Assembly: GCA_913062955.1 (NCBI GenBank)
Contig: CAJXZP010000001.1
Location: forward strand, 62,001-126,000
Origin: an uncultured Flavobacteriales bacterium
Lineage (GTDB): Bacteria > Bacteroidota > Bacteroidia > Flavobacteriales_G > Salibacteraceae
Direction: 5' to 3'
DNA length: 64,000 nt
Shown: in pieces, positions 32,898 to 41,915 of the stretch
How positions within the stretch are numbered: the first letter of the stretch is position 1
How the letters are laid out: each line of letters opens with the position of its first letter
The notes under the pieces: generated by a model
Told to the model about the DNA's origin: nothing
The model's database searches: none
Seen by the model: the letters and a program-made list of their open reading frames with translations, nothing else
Program-made: the position numbers and the translations under genes

Positions 32898-35800
32898 ATG
32901 AGCTTTTTAGTTTACAAATCATCTGCCGGTTCGGGTAAAACCTTTACGTTGGTAAAGGAATATTTAAAATTGGCATTGGGTAGTAACAACCCCATGGTAT
33001 TTAATCAAATATTGGCTATTACCTTTACCAACAAGGCGGCTAGCGAAATGACCGATCGTATTTTGCTGACTTTGGAAGAAATGAGTGGCGTCAGTACACC
33101 CATGAAATCTGGAACGCGTGACTTAATGAGTTTATTAGCGGTTGAACTGGAAATTTCGGAAGCGTTACTTAAAAAAAGAGCGCGGGTGACCTTAAAAAAG
33201 ATTGTCCATAATTACCGAGATTTTTCGGTGGGAACTATTGACAGCTTTGTACATCGTATCATTCGTAGTTTCTCTACCGAAATGGGACTGAATCAACAGT
33301 TTGAAGTGGAGTTGAATACGGATAGTATTTTGAAACGTGCGGTGGACTTAATGTTAGATAGAGTAGGAGTAGATAAAGTCCTTACCCGATTCATAAAACA
33401 ATACATTGATGCCAAATTTGAAGAAGGTCAAACTTGGAAAATTGACGAAGATTTATTTGGCTATGCTAAGGGATTGCTATTAACACATGAATGGTATTAC
33501 CTGAATAAAGCGAAAGCAATATCTTTAGAAGAATATGCCAAACGTTACGAACAATTATCAAAAGAAGTAAAAGAATATCAGAAACATATAGGTAGCCTGG
33601 CAACCGTGGCATTTATGTATGCGATAGATGGAGTGGAGGCCAGTAGTTATGCGAATAGAGGGGTACTAGTTAACTACTTTAAAAAGATAACCCAAAAGGA
33701 TTTTCAACCTCCTTATGGGGCGCAAATCCAAAAGTTAATGGACAACGAATCTAGTAAATGGTTTGCGACCAAAGCCTCTGCAGCGGATAAAGCAACTATT
33801 GAGGATAAACGTCCTTTTTTGGAACAGAAAATAAACGAAATTCAGCAATTTCGTTCCGAGAATGAAAAGCGGTATTTGTTCCAAAAACTCATGCTGAATA
33901 ATATGTATCGCGTGGCATTATTATCTGAAATTGATAAATATGTGCAACAAATCAAGCAGGAAAATGATTTGGTATTAATTTCTGATTTCACCGAATTGGT
34001 AGGCGAAATTACTCGAAATGAAATGGTGCCGTTCATTTTTGAAAAATTAGGGGAACGCTACAATCACTTTTTGTTTGATGAGTTTCAGGATACCTCCTTA
34101 ATGCAATGGCATAATATGCTACCGTTGGTGGAGGAGAGTTTGTCTAAAGGCGGAACTAGTCTGGTGGTAGGGGATGCCAAACAATCCATTTACCGATGGA
34201 GAGGTGGGGTAGTAGAGCAATTTGAAAACTTGCCACTGGTGTATAACCCCTATGCAGATTCTTATGTCCAGGATAGAGAAATATCTTTAACAGGAAACAA
34301 TAAAGAAGTCCCATCCTTAAACAAGAACTACCGTTCTATGGCTAACATTGTACGGTTCAATAATCTCTTTTTTGAAAGAGCGAGTAAGGCCTTTGGCGGA
34401 ATGATTGAAGAGTTTTATAAAGATGTAAAACAAGAAATAAAGGATGAGGAGTCTACTGGATATGTGGCGTTCAAATTTTTTAATGGAAAGACGAAGGAGG
34501 AATCTACCCAAGCCATAAAAGAAGAAATTGCCACGTTAATTCCAAGGTTGGTAAAGGAAGGTTATGCGTTAAAGGATATGGCGATCTTAACCAAAACAAA
34601 AAAAGATACACCCGCTTTAGTAGAGTATTTAAATGTGCGTAATATTAATGTGATTTCGAGTGAAAGTTTGCTGGTAGGTAATTCGCCTGCCGTGAAATTG
34701 GTAGAAAGTACCTTGGTGTATTTCAATAAACCCGGTGAAGTATTTTACATGAGTAACGTCCTGATTAAGATCAATGAGTTGTTTCCGAAACCTAATTTCC
34801 ACAAGGTAATAAATACGCCTAAAGAACTGGATGAATTACGTTTTCAAACCCTATTATCGGAATGGGGAATAAGCTTAGATCGTAAAGAAATCTTGTCCTT
34901 ACCCTTATATGAAATGGTATCTGCAATTGTGGAGGCCTATGGATTACAAAATATTCAAGACAATAGATTAGCGTCTTGGATGGATTATATTTTCAACTTA
35001 TCACAGAAATCAGGTATTGGAATATTTGATTTATTGGATGATTGGGAAGGCCAAAAGGATAAATTAAGTATTCAAATACCGGAAGATGTGGATGCGGTGA
35101 ATGTTTTGACTATTCATAAATCTAAAGGTTTGGATTGGCCTGTGGTTATTATGGCTCAGGGGAATTGGGCTATCAAACATAATAAACATACAATGTGGGT
35201 GGAAGTTCCCGAAAGTGATCCGGTGCCGGTAATGATTGTACCGGTCTCAGATAATCAACTAAAAGATTCTGTTTTTGACAAAGAGCTAGCGCTAGAATCA
35301 CAACGATTATTGGTGGATAGTGTAAATGCTATGTATGTCGCTTTTACTCGTGCAGCAGACCGGTTGTATGTGATGACTCATAAACCCCAGGATAGTTTTT
35401 TCGGTCAGGTTTTCCCTATCCTTGAAGAAATGGTTGGGCATGAAAAAGTGAATGTGACTTATGACGATTCTAGTGGTAAAACGGAACTGGAGACGTTCAC
35501 ATTCGGAGAATTGAATGTGGTGGAAAGGGAAGTTTCCAATACGGATTCGAATTTGATAAAATTGAAGAACCATAAGAATTCGCTGTATCGTACCAAACTA
35601 AAAGTAAAGAAGAATTACTTGAAATGGATGGATGATTCGGGCGAACGAAATTATGGGAATCTAGTACATAAAGCATTTTCATTTATTTCCACCGCAACGG
35701 ATTTAGAAGAGGCTATTTTGGCTTTAATTAATCAAGGAGACATTGATCAGGAAGAAGAAAAACAGGTCCGTACTGAAATTACCAATGTATTGCATCATCC

Positions 35801-36062
35801 GGATGTAAAACCATTTTTTAAGGAGGGCTTGGTGGTGAAAAATGAAGCAGAGATAATATTGGCCAATGGGGATTTACTACGTCCTGACCGAGTGGTATTT
35901 GATCGGGATGAGGTCATTGTAATAGACTTTAAAACAGGAATGCGCAAACCTCAACACGACCAACAGATCATAAGCTACAAACAACAATTAATGCAAATGG
36001 GTCATGCCTCTGTTCGTGCCATCCTTATTTATACCAGTAGTGTAGAAGTATTGGAAGTTTAA
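32898..36062 (+). CDS. RecB/AddA-like helicase-nuclease (UvrD family)
   Basis: 1054 residues. Walker A SSAGSGKTFTLV at the N-terminus (about 8-19), ITFTNKAASEM (motif Ia), FDEFQDTS (motif II), GDAKQSIYRWRGG (motif III), LTIHKSKGLDWPVVI and AFTRAADRLYV in the second RecA domain, then a C-terminal PD-(D/E)XK nuclease (about 950-1054) with LLRPDRVVFDRDEVIVIDFKTG holding the catalytic Asp-Glu/Asp-Lys set. Such enzymes resect double-strand breaks for RecA loading. The partner AddB-type protein is not in this window. Convergent with the histidine kinase, with stop codons overlapping in TTAA. Confidence 0.88.
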   Translation: MSFLVYKSSAGSGKTFTLVKEYLKLALGSNNPMVFNQILAITFTNKAASEMTDRILLTLEEMSGVSTPMKSGTRDLMSLLAVELEISEALLKKRARVTLKKIVHNYRDFSVGTIDSFVHRIIRSFSTEMGLNQQFEVELNTDSILKRAVDLMLDRVGVDKVLTRFIKQYIDAKFEEGQTWKIDEDLFGYAKGLLLTHEWYYLNKAKAISLEEYAKRYEQLSKEVKEYQKHIGSLATVAFMYAIDGVEASSYANRGVLVNYFKKITQKDFQPPYGAQIQKLMDNESSKWFATKASAADKATIEDKRPFLEQKINEIQQFRSENEKRYLFQKLMLNNMYRVALLSEIDKYVQQIKQENDLVLISDFTELVGEITRNEMVPFIFEKLGERYNHFLFDEFQDTSLMQWHNMLPLVEESLSKGGTSLVVGDAKQSIYRWRGGVVEQFENLPLVYNPYADSYVQDREISLTGNNKEVPSLNKNYRSMANIVRFNNLFFERASKAFGGMIEEFYKDVKQEIKDEESTGYVAFKFFNGKTKEESTQAIKEEIATLIPRLVKEGYALKDMAILTKTKKDTPALVEYLNVRNINVISSESLLVGNSPAVKLVESTLVYFNKPGEVFYMSNVLIKINELFPKPNFHKVINTPKELDELRFQTLLSEWGISLDRKEILSLPLYEMVSAIVEAYGLQNIQDNRLASWMDYIFNLSQKSGIGIFDLLDDWEGQKDKLSIQIPEDVDAVNVLTIHKSKGLDWPVVIMAQGNWAIKHNKHTMWVEVPESDPVPVMIVPVSDNQLKDSVFDKELALESQRLLVDSVNAMYVAFTRAADRLYVMTHKPQDSFFGQVFPILEEMVGHEKVNVTYDDSSGKTELETFTFGELNVVEREVSNTDSNLIKLKNHKNSLYRTKLKVKKNYLKWMDDSGERNYGNLVHKAFSFISTATDLEEAILALINQGDIDQEEEKQVRTEITNVLHHPDVKPFFKEGLVVKNEAEIILANGDLLRPDRVVFDRDEVIVIDFKTGMRKPQHDQQIISYKQQLMQMGHASVRAILIYTSSVEVLEV

Positions 36063-38704
36063 CCGTTAATATGGACATACCAAGTACGTAAACAGCTTTC
36101 AATTTCGTTGGTCGTAAATGGTTTGGAAATATAATCATCCATACCTGCTTCAATGTAGGATTGTTTATCGGTACCCATGGCATTTGCCGTAACCGCAATA
36201 ATTATCGGTTTGGTATTTCCATACATACGTACAATTTCTTTGGTCGCAGTTACACCGTCCATTACCGGCATTTGAACATCCATGAAAATAACATCAAATT
36301 CTTGGATTTTTAATTCATCCAATGCCTCTTGTCCATTTGAAACAATCACGGGGTTATATCCCATTTTATTCAAATTTATCTTTAATAGCTTTTGGTTTAT
36401 TTCGTTGTCTTCAGCTATTAGAATCTTTAAAGGACAAATTAATCCAAGTTCTTTATCAAACTTCACCTTTGTTTTAGATGTGGGGTTAATGGTCACTTTT
36501 GCACTTTTTTCCGATTTCGCTTTTAACTCAAACGTGAACTTGGAGCCTTGAGCAAATTCACTTTCCAAATGGATTTGAGTTCCCATCATACCTAGTATAC
36601 CCTGAGAAATGGATAATCCTAGTCCTACCCCCGAATATTGGCGACTAACTTTGGAATCAAGTTGATTAAAGGAGGAGAATATTTCCTTTTGTTTGGCCTT
36701 TGGTACTCCAATACCAGAATCGGAGACTTCAAATCGGATGGTGACAATTTCACCATTCAAGGTAGGTTCGGTAGCGACTAGCATCACCGTCCATTTGACA
36801 AATCCCTTATGTGTAAATTTGATTGCATTACTTAATAGATTCACCACCACTTGTCGTATTCTTGGGGCATCAACAAAAACAACAGCTGGGATTTTATGGT
36901 CAATTTCTACCTCCAGGTCTAACCCTTTTTCTACCGCCAAAGGTTCAAACATGTTCACTACATGCGTGAGTTCCTTTTTAAGGTCGGAGGGTTGTAATTT
37001 AATATTTACTTTTTTTGCTTCTACTCGAGAGAAATCTAAAATATCATTTAATAGTATCAGTAAATTATTACTACTAATACTGATATTGTTTAAGTAGTTT
37101 CTTTGAATATCGGTGAGTTTGGTATCTGACAACAAGGAACTCATTCCAATAATTGCATTCATTGGAGTTCTGATTTCGTGAGAAACCATCGCAATAAATT
37201 CAGACTTTACCTTTAACCCTTGCTCGGCAAGAGTATTTGCTTCCATTAGGTCTTTGGTCTTTTTTAGATTGTCTTGAATTTGGGTTTTCAATTCTATAGA
37301 TTGGCGATGTTTAATTCTCGCTTGTCGAGCTAGTGCAATAGCTACGGATAGTGTAATTACAAAAAGCGAAAAGGTGACGAAGAAGTAAAAGGTGCTTTTT
37401 TCTTTTTCCTTTTCTTTCAATTCCGTGATCTCTAATAATTGTTCGATGGACTTTTTGTCATTTACAGAATGGTATTTAACCATTAACTCATCCATTTTTT
37501 CATTCTTTTCCATTTTTAAAATGGAATCCGCCATTAAATCTGAAATTCGTAAATAGTGATAGGCCATTTCAAAATTTTCAGAGAGGTAAGAAACATTAGC
37601 AAGTAAGTTATAGGATTTTTTAAGCGTTTCTTCATTCGGTACATTGGTAATACTTACCGCTTGATTTAACCAGATTACAGCCTTGAGTTTATTATCTGTT
37701 TCGTAGGCGATTTTACCGAGGTCGTAATATATTTCAGATAGGATTAATGGATGTTCTCGTTCCGTTAACTCAGATAAAACAGCTTCCAAATTTGATTCTG
37801 CCGTTTTCCATTTTCCGGTATCCATTAAATACTCTGCGTAACTTTTAATCGTGAGTTTCAAATGTCCAAAGTCATTTATATCGGTGGAAATATCCATGGA
37901 TCTTTTATAGTTATCCTCGGCCATTAAAAAATCCCCCTTGGATTTATTAATATTTGCCATGTGAAACCAAATTTCTGCCAATAGAACCTTTTTGTCATAC
38001 GTAATCGCTAAGGATTTTGCACGCCTTAAATATTCTAAGGCTTTATCATAATCACCCAAATTAGAATAGTTATTCCCAATATTTATTAGGGTAGAAATTT
38101 GCTCCCATTTAGGTGCATAGGCAATTTTTAAATCTAAAGCTCTATTTAAATACCTAAGGGCATTGGTATAATCTTTTGTTCGGCTGCTTAATATACTTAG
38201 GTTATTTAAAGCTTTTGCCATGTTCGCACTATCCGATTTAATTTTTGAAAGTTCAAAGGACCTATTAAATTTCCGCAGGGCTTCTTCTCTATTTCTGGCA
38301 GATAGGTATACCGCACCTAGAGATCTTTCAATGTTTATTTCGGAGGTAGTATCGTGATTGTTTTGTGCAATGATTAGGGCTTTGTTAAAATAATAATACG
38401 CAGAATCTTTTTGAGTGTCTTGAAAATGCATCAAACCCAATTGATGGTAGGCATGGCCTATTAAATTGGCGTCTTTGGTGTCTTTGGCATATTCCACAAA
38501 GGAATTTGCAATCTCAAAAGCACGCTCAAAAGAATAATTAGCGTTGGTTTGAATCGCTTCTTCAAACCGGAATTTCATTTCTATAACTGGCAAACTACTG
38601 GAGTAGAATGACAGGGTATCGTAAGAATTTTGAGCGCTAATATGGCTGCCAAAAAATGGTATTAAAGCGATAAAAATTGAGACTGATTTTAACCAAATTT
38701 TCAC
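36059..38704 (-). CDS. Hybrid sensor histidine kinase with TPR sensor
   Basis: 881 residues. Signal segment about 1-24, a periplasmic TPR array (about 60-390; units such as DYTNALRYLNRAL and DYDKALEYLRRAK), a membrane helix at 439-459, a coiled linker, HisKA with phospho-acceptor His509 in FIAMVSHEIRTPMN, HATPase with N box around 615-630, DSGIGVP (662-668) and GVGLGLSIS (692-700), then a receiver domain (760-881) with Asp809 in FMDVQMPVMDG. No DNA-binding output domain and no response regulator next to it, so the partner must be elsewhere. The ligand is unknown. Confidence 0.93.
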   Translation of the reverse strand: MKIWLKSVSIFIALIPFFGSHISAQNSYDTLSFYSSSLPVIEMKFRFEEAIQTNANYSFERAFEIANSFVEYAKDTKDANLIGHAYHQLGLMHFQDTQKDSAYYYFNKALIIAQNNHDTTSEINIERSLGAVYLSARNREEALRKFNRSFELSKIKSDSANMAKALNNLSILSSRTKDYTNALRYLNRALDLKIAYAPKWEQISTLINIGNNYSNLGDYDKALEYLRRAKSLAITYDKKVLLAEIWFHMANINKSKGDFLMAEDNYKRSMDISTDINDFGHLKLTIKSYAEYLMDTGKWKTAESNLEAVLSELTEREHPLILSEIYYDLGKIAYETDNKLKAVIWLNQAVSITNVPNEETLKKSYNLLANVSYLSENFEMAYHYLRISDLMADSILKMEKNEKMDELMVKYHSVNDKKSIEQLLEITELKEKEKEKSTFYFFVTFSLFVITLSVAIALARQARIKHRQSIELKTQIQDNLKKTKDLMEANTLAEQGLKVKSEFIAMVSHEIRTPMNAIIGMSSLLSDTKLTDIQRNYLNNISISSNNLLILLNDILDFSRVEAKKVNIKLQPSDLKKELTHVVNMFEPLAVEKGLDLEVEIDHKIPAVVFVDAPRIRQVVVNLLSNAIKFTHKGFVKWTVMLVATEPTLNGEIVTIRFEVSDSGIGVPKAKQKEIFSSFNQLDSKVSRQYSGVGLGLSISQGILGMMGTQIHLESEFAQGSKFTFELKAKSEKSAKVTINPTSKTKVKFDKELGLICPLKILIAEDNEINQKLLKINLNKMGYNPVIVSNGQEALDELKIQEFDVIFMDVQMPVMDGVTATKEIVRMYGNTKPIIIAVTANAMGTDKQSYIEAGMDDYISKPFTTNEIESCLRTWYVHING

Positions 38705-38776
38705 ACGTCCAAATTATAACTAATTTGAGATTCCTAAATCAATTTTTTTTGTTTTTTTTGTATAAACTAAACGCTA

Positions 38777-39331
38777 TTGAAAGATTCCAAAATTGCTACA
38801 CTTGAGGCTCAGAGAATAAGTTTGTTACATAAGTTGGAACGGGTTTCTGAAAAAAACCTGAATCAAGATTTGAGGAAAGGAAAATGGTCTATTCTTCAAG
38901 TTTTGGAACATGTCATTGTGTGTGAGGAGCTATCTATTCAATATGCTTTTCGAAAAATAACACAACCTGATTCTCTTGAACGGGTAGGGGTGAAGTCTAA
39001 AGTCTTATCGAAAATAGTGACTTTGGGGTTAGGTTTGAAACTTAAACATGAAGCCCCCTCAGTAACAAAACCCAATTCTGATCGAAATACTTCCTTGGAT
39101 ACCCTGAGAGAAAGATGGGAGATATCTAGAGATAATTTGGAAGAGTTATCTATACAATCTACCGGTTTTTTGGAATTAGGTATAGGAAAACATCCTTCCA
39201 TAGGGAGTATGAGTTTTTCTCAAATCCTAGCTTTTTTTAGGGCGCATTATAACCATCACTTAGTTCAAATAAACACATTGTTTGAATTAGCGATGGCGAA
39301 CCAGGATAAAAACGGTTCAGATAAAAAATGA
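38777..39331 (+). CDS. DinB-superfamily protein (first copy)
   Basis: 184 residues with a TTG start. The four-helix DinB fold shows KWSILQVLEHVIVCEE (first metal His) and HYNHHLVQI near residues 150-160 (two more His), the usual three-histidine metal site. Relatives are thiol-dependent transferases or of unknown role. Divergent from the histidine kinase by 72 bases and ends one base before mazG on the other strand. A second DinB gene lies at 44168; the two share only the motif pattern. Confidence 0.75.
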   Translation: MKDSKIATLEAQRISLLHKLERVSEKNLNQDLRKGKWSILQVLEHVIVCEELSIQYAFRKITQPDSLERVGVKSKVLSKIVTLGLGLKLKHEAPSVTKPNSDRNTSLDTLRERWEISRDNLEELSIQSTGFLELGIGKHPSIGSMSFSQILAFFRAHYNHHLVQINTLFELAMANQDKNGSDKK

Positions 39332-40102
39332 CTAGAGCCTCTTTGCTTCTTCCCAATAAACATCCATTTCGGCTAAAGTCATTTGATCAAGGGGTTTCCC
39401 CAGGTCTTTACATTTTTGTTCGAGGTAATTAAAGCGTTTAGTAAATTTTTTGTTCGTACGCTCCAGTGCATCCTCTGGATTTACCTTAATGTGGCGCGCA
39501 TAATTGATTAAAGAAAAAAGAACATCTCCAAATTCTCCTTCAATTGCCTCGGGCGAACTACCCTTATTTACCTCTACCTCAAGTTCGGCTATTTCTTCTT
39601 TTACTTTATCCCAAACCTGGTGGTCGTGTTCCCAATCAAACCCAACTCCTTTAACCTTATCTTGAATCCGATTTGCCTTTACCATCGCAGGAAGCGATTT
39701 CGGAACGCCTTGTAAAACGGTTTTTCTTCCCTTTTCCTTTAATTTTATTTGTTCCCAGTTTCGTTTTACTTCTTCCTCGTCTTTCACCGTTACATCCCCA
39801 TAAATATGAGGATGTCTTCGAATCAGTTTTTCTGAAATTCCATTTAATACATCGGTAATATCAAACTGATTGGTTTCGCTCGCTATTTTACTATAAAATA
39901 CCATGTGAAGCATAATATCTCCAATTTCACCTTTCAGTTCTTCAAAATTTTTTTCAAGGATGGCATCCGATAATTCATATGTTTCCTCGATGGTTAAATA
40001 TCTAAGGGACTCCATGGTTTGTTTCATGTCCCAAGGGCATTTTGCTCTTAGGTCATCCATTATGTTTAAGAGTCTTTCAAATGCTGCAAGTCTTTGGTCC
40101 AT
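39332..40102 (-). CDS. mazG: Nucleoside triphosphate pyrophosphohydrolase MazG
   Basis: 256 residues with two MazG domains in tandem, as in E. coli MazG. N-terminal CPWDMKQTMESLRYLTIEETYEL, with the metal Glu residues of EExxE type; GEIGDIMLHMVFYSKIA; and in the second half EGEFGDVLFSLINYARH. RRHPHIYGDVTV is a family hallmark. It hydrolyses NTPs to NMPs, cleaning aberrant nucleotides. A TAATTTTG box lies 17 bases before the ATG. Confidence 0.93.
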   Translation of the reverse strand: MDQRLAAFERLLNIMDDLRAKCPWDMKQTMESLRYLTIEETYELSDAILEKNFEELKGEIGDIMLHMVFYSKIASETNQFDITDVLNGISEKLIRRHPHIYGDVTVKDEEEVKRNWEQIKLKEKGRKTVLQGVPKSLPAMVKANRIQDKVKGVGFDWEHDHQVWDKVKEEIAELEVEVNKGSSPEAIEGEFGDVLFSLINYARHIKVNPEDALERTNKKFTKRFNYLEQKCKDLGKPLDQMTLAEMDVYWEEAKRL

Positions 40103-40119
40103 GTTTATTATGTTTCGTG

Positions 40120-40127
40120 CAAAATTA
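40120..40127 (-). promoter_or_regulatory. Predicted -7 box of mazG
   Basis: Minus-strand TAATTTTG, exact TAnnTTTG, 17 bases before the mazG ATG. Confidence 0.45.
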
Positions 40128-40242
40128 GTAATAATTCTGGGTGTAAATAGGGCTAGATTCTCTGGTTTTTCCTTTTTGTAAGTACCAGGTTAATTTATAC
40201 CTAAATTGTGTCTGAATTCCCTTTTTCAACTTCATTTTTTCC

Positions 40243-40250
40243 TACCTTTG
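40243..40250 (+). promoter_or_regulatory. -7 box of the NqrM-like gene (leaderless)
   Basis: TACCTTTG, exact TAnnTTTG, ending four bases before the ATG at 40255. The mRNA should start at or next to the start codon. Confidence 0.5.
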
Positions 40251-40254
40251 TTCC

Positions 40255-40440
40255 ATGGTTTTAAAATTAATTTTACTCTCTATTTCTTTAATGGCTTTGG
40301 CATTTGCAGGTCTGGGAATTAAGATTTTAGTAAAAAAAGACGGTGAATTTGCAGGTACGTGTGCCAGTAAAAATCCTCTCTTGGTGAAAGAAGGTGTGGA
40401 ATGTGGTTGTGGTGGAGCTGATAATTGTGAAGAAGATTAA
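40255..40440 (+). CDS. Small Cys-rich single-pass membrane protein, NqrM-like
   Basis: 61 residues. One N-terminal membrane helix (about 2-26), then GTCASKNPLL with Cys36 and a tail cluster CGCGGADNC (Cys50, 52, 58). The plan resembles NqrM, a small membrane protein needed to insert iron into the Na+-translocating NADH dehydrogenase, though spacing differs and no nqr gene is here. Usually annotated only as membrane or secreted protein. A metal-handling role is inference. Predicted leaderless transcript. Confidence 0.65.
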   Translation: MVLKLILLSISLMALAFAGLGIKILVKKDGEFAGTCASKNPLLVKEGVECGCGGADNCEED

Positions 40441-40482
40441 TTAATAGTTTGTTATTTATGCTAGTTTATAATCTCCTTTTTT

Positions 40483-41310
40483 GTGAAAAGTTTTAAAATA
40501 AGTGGTAACTCTGGTCTACCCATTACCTTCGATTTTCATTTTTCTGATTCTAAATCCGAAGCCCCGGTAATCGTGTTTTTACATGGCTTTAAAGGTTTTA
40601 AGGATTGGGGACAATGGCCTTTAATGGCAAAGGTCCTGTCGGATAAGGGGTTTAATGTATTGCGAATGAATTTTTCGCATAATGGTACTACCCCGGAAAC
40701 CCCCATTGACTTTACAGACCTAGAAGCTTTTGGAAATAATACGTTCTCCAAGGAGGTTCAGGATGTAACAGATGTACTGGATTGGTTACATTCTGAAAAT
40801 GAAATTTCATCCGGTATAGATTTATCCAAAATACATTTATTGGCACATAGTAGAGGTGGGGCTATAGCTTTAGTATCCGCTAATGAGGATCCTAGGGTGT
40901 CACGTGTGGCTACCTTATCTGGGGTAGGTGATTTGGTGCGATTTTCAGAAAAGGAGTTGGCCTTTTGGAAACAAAAAGGGGTCGCTTTTTCGATGAATGG
41001 ACGTACGCAACAACAAATGCCGATGTACTACTCCCTTGCAGAAGATTATTTGGCCAATGAAGATCGTTTTGCTCCTCAAAAAGTGGTTCAGAGCTTAACA
41101 CAACCCTATTTAATAATCCACGCTGAAAATGATGAAACGGTCTTGTTACATGAGGCGGAACAAATGAATCGTCTTGGAGGCTCCTCTACCCTGGTGGTCA
41201 TAAAGGACGCTAATCATGCATTTGGAGGTGGACATCCTTTTGAAAAGCATGTTTTGCCCGAACATACCCAAAAGTCGGTATTTCATATAGTGGAGTTCTT
41301 TAACCGGTAG
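40483..41310 (+). CDS. Alpha/beta-hydrolase
   Basis: 275 residues, GTG start at 40483. Oxyanion motif FLHGFKGFKDWG, nucleophile elbow LLAHSRGGA with Ser123, likely acid Asp217 in HAENDET and His245 in DANHAFGGG: a complete triad in the right order. No signal peptide, so cytoplasmic. Best fits the dienelactone-hydrolase/thioesterase-like group; substrate unknown. Confidence 0.85.
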   Translation: MKSFKISGNSGLPITFDFHFSDSKSEAPVIVFLHGFKGFKDWGQWPLMAKVLSDKGFNVLRMNFSHNGTTPETPIDFTDLEAFGNNTFSKEVQDVTDVLDWLHSENEISSGIDLSKIHLLAHSRGGAIALVSANEDPRVSRVATLSGVGDLVRFSEKELAFWKQKGVAFSMNGRTQQQMPMYYSLAEDYLANEDRFAPQKVVQSLTQPYLIIHAENDETVLLHEAEQMNRLGGSSTLVVIKDANHAFGGGHPFEKHVLPEHTQKSVFHIVEFFNR

Positions 41311-41329
41311 TATCTATTCCCTATTTAGC

Positions 41330-41337
41330 TACATTTG
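41330..41337 (+). promoter_or_regulatory. -7 box of the heme-binding protein gene (leaderless)
   Basis: TACATTTG, exact TAnnTTTG, ending four bases before the ATG at 41342, the same geometry as at 40243-40250 and at bamD. Confidence 0.5.
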
Positions 41338-41341
41338 TCAT

Positions 41342-41788
41342 ATGAAACGTATACTTTTAATATTAGGACTGGTTATTCTGGGAATTCAATTTGTTAGAAT
41401 CGATTACTCCGGTCCCATGGTCTCGATTGAAACCGATTTTATCTCCATGACTAATCCTCCGGAAGAAATAGAAGATATTCTAAGATCTTCCTGTTATGAT
41501 TGCCATTCAAATCAAACAAAATATCCTTGGTATAGTCAAATAGCACCCGTTTCATGGTGGATAGCAGACCATATAAAGGAAGGTAGAGAGGAGTTGAATT
41601 TTTCATTATGGGGTACTTTTTCTGAAAAAAGAAAATCAAAAAAATTACACGAAATAATAGAAGAAGTGGAGGAAGGGGAAATGCCCTTAAGTAACTATTT
41701 AATTACCCACTCTGATGCGGAATTAAGCAAGGAGAAATCGGACCAATTAATAGAATGGGTTAAATATTTAGAAATAAAAAAACAATAA
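41342..41788 (+). CDS. Heme-binding domain protein (Haem_bd family)
   Basis: 148 residues. A membrane or signal helix at about 3-18 with no clear cleavage site, then CYDCH (51-55) for c-type heme, followed by SNQTKYPWYSQIAPVSWWIADHIKEGR and FSEKRKSKKLHEI...GEMPLSNYLI, the standard Haem_bd sequence pattern. Exported, probably membrane-anchored; electron carrier role is likely but unproven. Monocistronic, with a strong terminator. Confidence 0.88.
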   Translation: MKRILLILGLVILGIQFVRIDYSGPMVSIETDFISMTNPPEEIEDILRSSCYDCHSNQTKYPWYSQIAPVSWWIADHIKEGREELNFSLWGTFSEKRKSKKLHEIIEEVEEGEMPLSNYLITHSDAELSKEKSDQLIEWVKYLEIKKQ

Positions 41789-41807
41789 AATACTATTTTC
41801 AAATTGT

Positions 41808-41841
41808 ACCTGAATTCTGTTTTGAATTCAGGTTTTTTTTT
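41808..41841 (+). terminator. Terminator of the heme-binding protein gene
   Basis: ACCTGAATTC / GAATTCAGGT, perfect 10-bp stem, 6-nt loop, then at least eight further T residues. Confidence 0.92.
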
Positions 41842-41915
41842 GGTCCTAGTACTATTTATTAACTCACAAGAAATATCTTTAGCTAGCTACCGTTATCCTC
41901 CTTAAATAGTATCAA

